In this document: piece by piece, positions 1-7,140 of the stretch
How the letters are laid out: each line of letters starts with the position of its first letter
How positions within the stretch are numbered: position 1 is the first letter of the stretch
Origin: JANPJV01 sp031425695
GTDB taxonomy: Bacteria; Pseudomonadota; Gammaproteobacteria; Xanthomonadales; SZUA-5
Reading direction: 5' to 3'
Length of the DNA: 39,479 nucleotides
NCBI GenBank assembly: GCA_031425695.1
Contig: JANPJV010000102.1
Location: 1-39,479, forward strand
The notes under the pieces: model-generated
What the model saw: the letters and a program-made list of their open reading frames with translations, nothing else
The model's database searches: none
What the model was told of the DNA's origin: nothing
Program-made: the position numbers and the translations under genes

Positions 1-699
1 TTCACCGGCACGCGCATCGAAGGCAATTATTTTGGTACCGATGTCACTGGATCGCATCGCCTGGGCAACGATCTCAACGGTGGCCGTTCGACCATCCAGG
101 TGAATGACCCCGGCTGCCACATTTCCATCGGGGGTACCGCCCCGGGAGAGGCCAACCTGATCGCTTTCAGCGCCGGCGCGGGGATTCGCAACGATCGTTG
201 CAATGGCCTGCAGAACCCGCTCAACCGTTACTACGGCAATCAGGGCATAGCCTTCGACAACATATTCGGCAGCGCCGGCATCGGGGCCAACGCCAACGAC
301 CCCGGCGACGGCGACGAACAAGGCGGCAATCGACTCCAGAATTTTCCGGAGATCGTGTTGCCCGTCAGCGGCGACATCGCCAACCTGCAGTTGCGCGTCG
401 ACACCGCCGCTGCGAACGCGACCTACCCGATCCTGGTGAACTTCTACCGCGGTGCCTGCGGCGGCGGCAGCGATGCACTGTTATCCAGCACCAGCATCAG
501 CGCCGCGCAGGCGCAGCAACTGCTCAGCTTTACCGTCACCAGTCCGGACGGCGGTGGAATCCTCCCCCTCACTGCAACTGCCGTGGATGCCGCGGGCAAT
601 ACCAGCGAATTTGCGCCGATGCTCGGCGACGCTATCTCGCGTGGTGATTTTGAGGATATGCCGACAGCATTGCGGCCGGGGCGTTGCAGTTCGCCGTGA
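1..699 (+). CDS. Secreted right-handed beta-helix repeat protein (3' end only)
   Basis: The reading frame is open from the first base, so the N-terminus lies outside the window; 232 residues are visible. The segment contains the asparagine/glycine-rich rungs typical of exported parallel beta-helix proteins: GNYFGTDVTG, then IGGTAPGEANLIAF. A beta-sandwich-like tail follows, with TAVDAAGNTSEFAP. Such proteins are usually exported and surface-associated or secreted, and some bind or cleave polysaccharide, but no catalytic residues can be named here. The extreme C-terminus holds ISRGDFEDMP, which resembles the IFxxGFE-like tail found on the diheme protein at 27111-30200. The gene is convergent with the leftward gene ending at 871. 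The family call is fairly sure; the substrate is unknown. Confidence 0.75.
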   Translation, partial: FTGTRIEGNYFGTDVTGSHRLGNDLNGGRSTIQVNDPGCHISIGGTAPGEANLIAFSAGAGIRNDRCNGLQNPLNRYYGNQGIAFDNIFGSAGIGANANDPGDGDEQGGNRLQNFPEIVLPVSGDIANLQLRVDTAAANATYPILVNFYRGACGGGSDALLSSTSISAAQAQQLLSFTVTSPDGGGILPLTATAVDAAGNTSEFAPMLGDAISRGDFEDMPTALRPGRCSSP

Positions 700-870
700 T
701 CGATGGCTGCAACGTCCTGACCGTCGAGTTAACGGTCATGGGGATTCCATGCCTCGGCTTGAATGGCGGACCGCGGTCAAGCAGAGCTCCTGCAGCCCGG
801 ACGTGGCCGGCGGGGGAAGAGGTCTTCCCAGCCGTGCCGACCGCAGGGTCGACACGGCCTTCGCTGACGA

Positions 871-1875
871 TCAGAAGAAGGCGCAACGGTCCTGGAAGCT
901 GCCGCCGTGCTGGGTCACCGAGCCGGTGGCGTCAATGCTGACCTCGACGCCCAGGCCAGTGCCGCTCCTGGTCGCGTTGAACTTGGCGCCGAGCACGGTG
1001 CGGTGTGCGCAGCCGGTCTTGGCAACAAACTTGCCGGAACCGCCGCTGGTGCCACCGATGCTTGCGTTGTCACACTGGACCGAGAACGGGATGTTCGCCC
1101 AGGCGCTGGATGCGTGCGCATACCCGAACGGTTGCGGCCGGCACGAGGCATCACAGCGCAAACCCCACTGGGCACCGCCGACCGTCTTTGAAACCATGGT
1201 GAAGCCGTACAGGTTCTTCCAGGTGTAGGTGTAGCTTCCCTGGGTCCACCAGCGGCCGGTCGTGGCCGGGTTGCTGGCGAGGCCGCAGCGAGCTTTCAGT
1301 TGTTCACCCGGGATGATCGATTTGGTCTCGGTGGTTTCAGAATGCTCGGAAACTGCCCAGCCGCTGGCGCGGGCAGCGCGGATGCTGTTGACCTCCGAAT
1401 CGATGAACTCGATGCTCGGGTCGAAGACCACGCAATGCGCCTGGGCAGCAAAGCAGACTTCGATTGCACTGTGGCGACGCTGCGCCTTGTCATCGCCGAA
1501 GCTGACCTCGAGCAGCCGGTAGGCCCCGTTCTCGACGGGGAACCCGGCCTTGCTGAAGCCGTCAACGCTCGCTGCGAGATCGGTCAGGTGGATCGACTTG
1601 AGATCAACCGGCGCCAGCGTCAGGCCTTTCAGTTCGAGCGCAACGTTGTCAGCCTGGAGCACATAGTTCGGCACGCCGAGGAAATCGGACAAGGGGCGTC
1701 CCTTGAGCTCCGCAAGTGCACCTGACTGACGCGTAGCCAGCTCGAACTTGATGGCGCCGCCAGTGGCCGCCGAGTACTCGCCGTAGATCGCTTCCGCATA
1801 GCCACCCGCATTTGCCGAAAGATGGCCCCCCAGCCCGGCAAGTGTCATGGCTACCAACATCGTCTTCTTCAACAT
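871..1875 (-). CDS. Exported protein of unknown function
   Basis: A 334-residue protein that I do not recognise. The ATG at 1875 is preferred because GGGGA lies six bases upstream; an in-frame ATG at 1881 would place that motif against the start codon. The N-terminus is a clear Sec signal (MLKKTMLVAMTLAGLGG, cleavage probably after SANA). The mature protein begins with a region rich in short beta-like segments. It ends in a cysteine-containing half (RCGLAS, RCDASCRP, VQCDNA, KTGCAH, DRCAFF), which suggests disulfides in the periplasm or outside the cell. The tryptophan/tyrosine-rich stretch around WWTQGSYTYTWKN could be a binding surface. The open frame continues upstream to about 3090 but has no coding character there. 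It sits downstream of the HEAT-like and M23 genes, separated from them by a large hairpin. Confidence 0.8.
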   Translation of the reverse strand: MLKKTMLVAMTLAGLGGHLSANAGGYAEAIYGEYSAATGGAIKFELATRQSGALAELKGRPLSDFLGVPNYVLQADNVALELKGLTLAPVDLKSIHLTDLAASVDGFSKAGFPVENGAYRLLEVSFGDDKAQRRHSAIEVCFAAQAHCVVFDPSIEFIDSEVNSIRAARASGWAVSEHSETTETKSIIPGEQLKARCGLASNPATTGRWWTQGSYTYTWKNLYGFTMVSKTVGGAQWGLRCDASCRPQPFGYAHASSAWANIPFSVQCDNASIGGTSGGSGKFVAKTGCAHRTVLGAKFNATRSGTGLGVEVSIDATGSVTQHGGSFQDRCAFF

Positions 1876-2081
1876 GGTCATTCCCCAATGAGTGTTGTGG
1901 ATGAATGAGCGCGAACTTGAGCTCGCGGTCATTGCAGCGGCGAAAGCCGGCCGCGGTGCTATGGGGCGCTCTGGGCGGCCCAATGACATTCGCAATCGGT
2001 TAAAGATCGGTTTGCAAACGATCACACTGCGATTTTGTCGAGGTTTGGAGGCTTTGGCGAAGGTGTGGAAGCGCTCTCGCA

Positions 2082-2166
2082 GGTCATGTTGATCGCGAAA
2101 GCGGTCTACTTGACAGACTTGCCACGGGAGGTAGTCAAGTAGACCGCTTGCGCGGTGAACATGACC
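2082..2166. repeat. Large imperfect inverted repeat (33-bp arms, 19-base loop)
   Basis: The left arm (2082-2114) and right arm (2134-2166) are reverse complements with about four mismatches; the inner 17 bp, GCGGTCTACTTGAC and its neighbours, pair almost perfectly. The loop is 2115-2133. It lies between the end of the HEAT-like gene (2184) and the leftward secreted-protein gene (1875). No T-run follows on either strand, so a classic intrinsic terminator is unlikely. A miniature inverted-repeat element or an mRNA-stabilising or processing hairpin fits better. The rest of 1876-2183 shows no gene. Confidence 0.8.
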
Positions 2167-2183
2167 TCCGAAACGCTGGTTGA

Positions 2184-3167
2184 TCAGCCCGGCGGATCGA
2201 CCGGGACTTCGGCCTGCAGCATCCGGTAAAGCTCGACTTCGGCGCGGGAGAGGCGGAAGCGCGAGAGCGCGAGCAGGGCGGCATGGCGATCCTGCGTCGT
2301 TTCTGCGGCATTTGCGGCAAACTGGAACAGCGCCAAGCGCAGGTTTGGCGTGGACAAGCGTGCCACTTCGATGCCGGCAATCGCGGCGGCACGCACGCGC
2401 GCATCGGCGTGGCCGAGTGCGCCGAGATAGGTGCTTTCCAGGTGTGTCGCATCTGCCCATGCCGACAAGCCCGGCAAGGCAGCCGCGCGCACGGCCGGGT
2501 CGCCGGTCTGCGCCAGCGACTGCAGTGTGTCGGCCAACGGCTGGGCATCTTCGATCGGGAGCATGCCTGGCTGCAGGCCTTGCACCAGTTCTGCGAGCGC
2601 AGCGGCATCCACTTCTTGCCGCAGCCCGCGCAGGGCCTGCTCGCGCAGCGCCGCCTGCTCGATCGGAAGGCCGCTCAACAGCCGATAGCCATCGCGTCGC
2701 CGCTCGACATCGGAGTCGCCGATGAGCAGCGCCACGTACTCGGCGACGACCTCGACCGGCGCCTCGGCCAGCAGCGCCAGCAAGGTCTGGCGATGTTCCG
2801 GATTCGACTCCGCCCGGTAGCGGGCCCACAGCGACCCGCGCACGTCCGCATCGACGCGTACTCGCGACGTCAGTTGTTCGAAGGAGAGCTCGCCAGAGGC
2901 CAGCGCGCTGACCGGGTCCGGTGGGAGCGCCAGCCGATCCCGGTCTCGCGCACCACTGGAAGCCGGCGCACGCAATGTCGCGTGCGCCGGCTCGGCCAGC
3001 GTTCCGTTGACTGCATCGTCGCGCTCCTGCAAGGACAGCAGCATCAAGCCGGCAAGCCCTACGACCGCGACCAGCAGGGCAATGCCCCACCAGCGCCGGC
3101 TGCCGGCATTGGCAGCCCGCAGTGCACCATCAGCGGTATCAGGGACAGCGCGGAGCGACATAGCCAT
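2184..3167 (-). CDS. Membrane-anchored HEAT-repeat-like protein
   Basis: About 327 residues. A short N-terminal tail is followed by one transmembrane helix at about residues 25-45 (WWGIALLVAVVGLAGLMLL). A long helical domain then probably faces the periplasm. It has degenerate HEAT-like repeats, e.g. ALGHADARVRAAAIAGIEVA and TGDPAVRAAALPGLSAWA. Such alpha-solenoids usually bind other proteins. The start lies inside the end of the upstream M23 gene (stop at 3139), giving an overlap of about 29 bases and suggesting translational coupling. ATG codons at 3167 and 3161 are both possible, and neither has a strong ribosome site. The overlap with a cell-wall peptidase gene suggests a partner or regulator of that enzyme, which is inference only. 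Confidence 0.7.
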   Translation of the reverse strand: MAMSLRAVPDTADGALRAANAGSRRWWGIALLVAVVGLAGLMLLSLQERDDAVNGTLAEPAHATLRAPASSGARDRDRLALPPDPVSALASGELSFEQLTSRVRVDADVRGSLWARYRAESNPEHRQTLLALLAEAPVEVVAEYVALLIGDSDVERRRDGYRLLSGLPIEQAALREQALRGLRQEVDAAALAELVQGLQPGMLPIEDAQPLADTLQSLAQTGDPAVRAAALPGLSAWADATHLESTYLGALGHADARVRAAAIAGIEVARLSTPNLRLALFQFAANAAETTQDRHAALLALSRFRLSRAEVELYRMLQAEVPVDPPG

Positions 3168-3897
3168 CAGATCCGGTGCGCACATAGGCATCGGCAATGT
3201 AGCGCCCGGCGCCGATCCTGTCCCAGATGTTGGATGTTCCGTAGGTGCCGGTGACCGTGGTCCCCGGCAACTGGCACTGGATGGTTACGGTCGCGCCATC
3301 GGCGACGCTGCCGACCACGGTGAAACCCGTGCCCGGGCCGGAGCGTACGTTCAAGGGTGCGCCGGTGGTATTGACCACACCAGTGACGTTGCCGCCATTG
3401 CAGCTGTTGCGGCTGGTCCAGTTGACCGTGCCGAAGTATGGCAGCGCGTTGCCATTGAAGCGGATCGACTGCGCGCTGCTGTTGAGGCGCTGTTCGAAGT
3501 GCAGGTGCGGGCCGCTGGAGCCGCCAGTGCTGCCGACGGTGCCGAGCTTCTGGCCCTGGCGGACGCTCTGGCCGACACTCACTGCGAAACTCTCCAGGTG
3601 CGCGTATAGCGTGTCGTAGCCGTTGCCGTGGCTCACTACTAGGTAGCGGCCGTAACTGTCGCCGCCAAGATCCCGGCGCGTGACCACGGTGCCCGCGGCA
3701 GCCGCGACCACCGGATCACCCAGGTCACCGGAACGATTCATGTCCACGGCCCGCAGCGGGTTGTGCCCGCTGAAGGTGCGCAGCTCCCAGGTTTCGCCGC
3801 AGGCAAACGGCATCTGGTAGGCCGGTGCAGCAATGACGCCGGTCGCTGTCAGCAAGCCCGCCGCAACCGCGACGGCGCGCAAAAATTTCCCCTGCAT
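3139..3897 (-). CDS. Exported M23 (LytM-type) metallopeptidase with SH3-like domain
   Basis: A 252-residue protein with a Sec signal (cleavage near VIAAPA, residue 24). It is probably a zinc-dependent peptidoglycan endopeptidase or a lysostaphin-like bacteriolytic enzyme. The catalytic domain shows SGHNPLRAVD (H45, D52) as the first metal-binding element, then GDPVVAAAAGTVV, YDTLYAHL (H100) and the hallmark PHLHFE (H131, H133). The H-to-D spacing in the first motif is longer than in LytM, but this variant is seen in secreted M23 enzymes of related bacteria. A bacterial SH3-like domain follows (about residues 175-245, TGAPLNVRSGPGTGF), expected to bind cell wall. GGGGAG lies eight bases upstream of the ATG. 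It is the first gene of a leftward cluster. Confidence 0.9.
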   Translation of the reverse strand: MQGKFLRAVAVAAGLLTATGVIAAPAYQMPFACGETWELRTFSGHNPLRAVDMNRSGDLGDPVVAAAAGTVVTRRDLGGDSYGRYLVVSHGNGYDTLYAHLESFAVSVGQSVRQGQKLGTVGSTGGSSGPHLHFEQRLNSSAQSIRFNGNALPYFGTVNWTSRNSCNGGNVTGVVNTTGAPLNVRSGPGTGFTVVGSVADGATVTIQCQLPGTTVTGTYGTSNIWDRIGAGRYIADAYVRTGSDGYVAPRCP

Positions 3898-4477
3898 GGC
3901 ATGTACTCCCCTGAATTGATTTCGATGATCTGGACACCACCCCCCAAGGACGGCACCAGCGGCTAGTTACTACTCGCGAACCATCGGCAAGCGCGCGCGC
4001 CACCACATTCGAATGTAGTGCGCAGCCGATTCAATAGTGATTCGTCGTGCGCCTTCCGGGGGCGCTGCTGGAGCAGTGCGCCCGTGCATCCCCGATTCCC
4101 GGCGAAGAAGATCGTAATGTGCCGGGAACGGCGAACGACGATCGGAATCGAGAACATCACTTGTGATTTTCGAAAGCTTCGCGGCGAATCGGCACGCTGA
4201 CAGCCCCGAGCTCCGGAGCGACATCCACTGCTCGCGCGACCGGCATGCGCGGCGTGTGCAAGGGCTCCGAGCGCCGCTTGCGGTCCCAGCAAGCGCCTTG
4301 ATCGAGCAACCCCACTGAGAGATCAAGATTGATGGTTGCGCCCGGACGAGTTGGACTTAAGATGTGAAGAGCTACTGAAGGCGGACCGTCACCGATGATC
4401 GAGCGCTGCCGATGTATCAACTGGGCCTGGACCAGGCCATTCGCATTGCGCCAGCCAGCTGAGCCGTGCTGACTTAG
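3898..4477. other. Divergent intergenic region, no gene seen
   Basis: This 580-base stretch separates the leftward M23 gene from the rightward diguanylate cyclase gene, so promoters for both should lie here. Several short open frames exist on both strands, but none has a ribosome site with a recognisable protein. The M23 ribosome site GGGGAG is at about 3906-3911. I could not identify convincing -35/-10 pairs; a weak TTAAGAT near 4360 is the only -10-like element noted upstream of 4478. Confidence 0.5.
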
Positions 4478-7054
4478 ATGAGCGCCGCCTCGGCAGACAA
4501 TCTGAACGCAACATCACCGGTTCCAGGCGCGCCAGCCTTGGAAGCGTTCGATTCCTGGCGTGCGCGACTAAGTGCAAACCTGGGCGTTTTCGTGTTGCTG
4601 AGCGGCGTGGTGGTGCTGATCGGCTGGCAGCTGGACATCGGCGCGCTCAAGAGCCTGCTGCCAGGCTTGGCCACGATGAAGGCGAACACGGCGTTGGCCT
4701 TCGTTTTCGCAGGGGCCGCGTTGGCGCTCGCTGCGTTCCGGCGCGCCCCGTGGCTTTCTCGAGTCCCGGCGCTTGCCGTCGGCTGCATGGGAGCGGCGAC
4801 GCTCGCCCAGTATCTGTTCGGATGGGATCTGCGCATCGACCAGGCGCTCTTCGACGATCTCAACAACGCGCCTGGATCCCCCTTTCCAGGGCGCATGGCG
4901 GTGGTGACGGCGATCAACTTGACTCTGCTGTCGGCGGCGCTGGTGCTACTGGACCTGGAGCTCAACGGTCGCCTGCGGCCCAGCAACTGGCTGGCGCTCC
5001 TGATCGGTGCAAATTCCTTCCTCGCCGTGCTCGGCTATCTTTACGACGCCGACGAGTTCTATCGACTGGCGTTGCTGACCGCGGTGGCGCTGCCGACCGC
5101 GCTGATCATGTTGCTGGCCAGCGTCGGCCTGGTGCTGGCGCGCCCGGGTGCGCTGCTGCGATCGATCTTTGCGGCCAATCCGGCCGGCGTCGTGGCGCGC
5201 CGGCTGCTGCCCGCCGCATTCCTGCTGCCGCCGCTGCTCGGCTGGCTACGCTGGCAGGGCGAACTGGCCGGGTTTTACGGAACCGCCTTCGGCCTGGCGT
5301 TATTTGCCGGCAGCAACGTCGCGGTCTTCGGCGTCCTAATCTGGCGCAGCTGCCGCGCAGTTCAGCGCGTCCACGAGCAGCAACTCGCCCTGGCATCGAT
5401 CAGCGACTGGCAGTTGGCGATCCTCAACAGCGCGGAGCTGACGGTGATCTCCACCGCTCCCGACGGACTGATCCGCACCATCAATATCGGCGCCGCGCGA
5501 CGGCTCGGCTATGCCCCGGAAGAGCTGATCGGCAAGCACACGCCGGCGCTCATCCACGATGCCGGCGAGGTGGGCGCGCGCGCGCGAGTGCTGACAGCCG
5601 AGCTGGGCCGTCCGGTCAAGCCCGGCTTCGAGGCTTTCGTCGCCAAGGCCGTGCAGAACGGCGTCGACGAGAATGATTGGACCTATGTGCGCAAGGACGG
5701 CAGTCGCTTTCCGGTGCGCCTGACCGTCACTGCCATGCGCAATGCGCAAGGTGACCTCACCGGCTTCGTCGGCATCGGCAAGGACTTGAGCGAGCTCAAG
5801 CAGGCCGAGGACGCGTTGCGCGAGAGCGAACAGCGCATGCGCCTGATCACCGACAACCTGCCTGCCCTGGTCGCCTATGTCGACCACGACCAGCGCTATC
5901 GTTTCGCAAATGCCCAAATCGGCCGCACCTTCGGCGTGGATCCGGCCAGCATGATCGGCCGCAGCATGCGCGAGGTCCGCGGCGATGAGATCTACGCCCA
6001 ACTGCGCGAAAACATCGAGCGCGCGCTGGCCGGCGAACCGGTCAGCTTCGAGGGCACCGCGCCAGCCCAGGGTCGCCAGTTTCATTTCCGTTCGATCTAC
6101 GTGCCGGATGTCGCAACTGAGGGTGGGGTGCGCGGCTTCTTCGCCATGACCTTCGATGTCACCGATCTCAAGAGCAGCGAGCTGCGCCTGGCCGCCAGTG
6201 AAACCCGACTGCGCCTGATCACCGACAACGTGCCGGCGCTGATTTCCTTTATCGACCGCGACCGCCGCTTCCGTTTCAACAATTCCACCTATGAGCAATG
6301 GTTGCGGCGGCCGCTGTCGGAGATCACCGGCAAGCGCCTCGACGAGGTCTACGATGCCCAGGTCTTCGGAGCCATCGAGCCGCATCTGGAGCGCGCCTTC
6401 ACCGGGGAGACCGTCACCTTCGAGCTCGAATCAGGCACGAGCGGTCGCCAGGTGCGCTGCAACTACGTCCCGCAGCGTGACCCCAGCGGGCAGATCGATG
6501 GCGTCTATGGCCTTATCTACGACATTACCGCCGAGAAGCAGGCCGAAGCGCAGTTGCGCAAGCTGGCCCAGTACGATGCCCTCACCGGCCTGGCCAATCG
6601 CAGTCGCTTCCAGGAGAAGCTCGCCGAGGCGATTGCCCGCAGCAAGCGCGGCCGCCCCATGGGCCTGGCCTTCCTCGACCTCGATCGCTTCAAGGCGATC
6701 AACGATGCGCACGGCCATCATGGCGGCGACCTGGTCCTGCAGGAGTTCGCACGCCGGCTGACGGGTTGCGTGCGCAGCACCGATACCGTGGCGCGGCTGG
6801 CGGGCGACGAGTTCGTCATCATCCTCGAGCCCCTGGCACAGGCCAGCGAGGCTGCCGGTGCCGCCAGCAAGATCATCGAGGCAATGGCGGAACCGCTTGT
6901 CCTGCCCACCGGCAGCGTGCAGATGTCGACCAGCATCGGCATCGCCATCCTGCGCGCCGACGAGACCGACGGCGACGCCTTGCTGCACCGCGCCGATCAA
7001 ATGCTCTACGCGGCCAAGGCCGCCGGCCGCGGTTGCCAGCGGGTGGAAGCCTGA
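4478..7054 (+). CDS. Membrane PAS-PAS-PAS-GGDEF diguanylate cyclase
   Basis: An 858-residue protein that probably makes cyclic di-GMP from two GTP at the inner membrane. Residues 30-290 form a hydrophobic region with seven or eight helices (e.g. GVFVLLSGVVVLIGW, MKANTALAFVFAGAALAL, GRMAVVTAINLTLLSAALVLL), a MASE-like integral sensor. Three PAS domains follow at about 305-440, 447-568 and 572-692. The GGDEF domain (693-850) has ALTGLANR, FLDLDRFKAIND and active-site AGDEF (775-779). Alanine at the first position occurs in active enzymes. An RxxD inhibitory site (RSTD, 766-769) sits the correct five residues before it, so product inhibition is likely. No EAL domain is present. The ATG at 4478 has no strong ribosome site. 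A CadC-like gene follows. Confidence 0.92.
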   Translation: MSAASADNLNATSPVPGAPALEAFDSWRARLSANLGVFVLLSGVVVLIGWQLDIGALKSLLPGLATMKANTALAFVFAGAALALAAFRRAPWLSRVPALAVGCMGAATLAQYLFGWDLRIDQALFDDLNNAPGSPFPGRMAVVTAINLTLLSAALVLLDLELNGRLRPSNWLALLIGANSFLAVLGYLYDADEFYRLALLTAVALPTALIMLLASVGLVLARPGALLRSIFAANPAGVVARRLLPAAFLLPPLLGWLRWQGELAGFYGTAFGLALFAGSNVAVFGVLIWRSCRAVQRVHEQQLALASISDWQLAILNSAELTVISTAPDGLIRTINIGAARRLGYAPEELIGKHTPALIHDAGEVGARARVLTAELGRPVKPGFEAFVAKAVQNGVDENDWTYVRKDGSRFPVRLTVTAMRNAQGDLTGFVGIGKDLSELKQAEDALRESEQRMRLITDNLPALVAYVDHDQRYRFANAQIGRTFGVDPASMIGRSMREVRGDEIYAQLRENIERALAGEPVSFEGTAPAQGRQFHFRSIYVPDVATEGGVRGFFAMTFDVTDLKSSELRLAASETRLRLITDNVPALISFIDRDRRFRFNNSTYEQWLRRPLSEITGKRLDEVYDAQVFGAIEPHLERAFTGETVTFELESGTSGRQVRCNYVPQRDPSGQIDGVYGLIYDITAEKQAEAQLRKLAQYDALTGLANRSRFQEKLAEAIARSKRGRPMGLAFLDLDRFKAINDAHGHHGGDLVLQEFARRLTGCVRSTDTVARLAGDEFVIILEPLAQASEAAGAASKIIEAMAEPLVLPTGSVQMSTSIGIAILRADETDGDALLHRADQMLYAAKAAGRGCQRVEA

Positions 7055-7140
7055 TCCGCCCAAGGAGCCGATCTGACGAGTGAGGAAAGCGATGATCCGT
7101 GACGGCGGCCCACGGCCTGTGGCTCGGCTATCCTGGGCCG

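Noticed and set aside
1876..3090. Uninterrupted extension of the secreted-protein frame upstream to about 3090
   Set aside because: It runs through the HEAT-like gene in another frame, has arginine/alanine-rich low-complexity sequence, and the signal peptide with its ribosome site marks the real start at 1875.
6800..6814. Degenerate, inactive GGDEF domain because of AGDEF
   Set aside because: Alanine in the first position occurs in active cyclases, and the RxxD inhibitory site and other active-site residues are kept.
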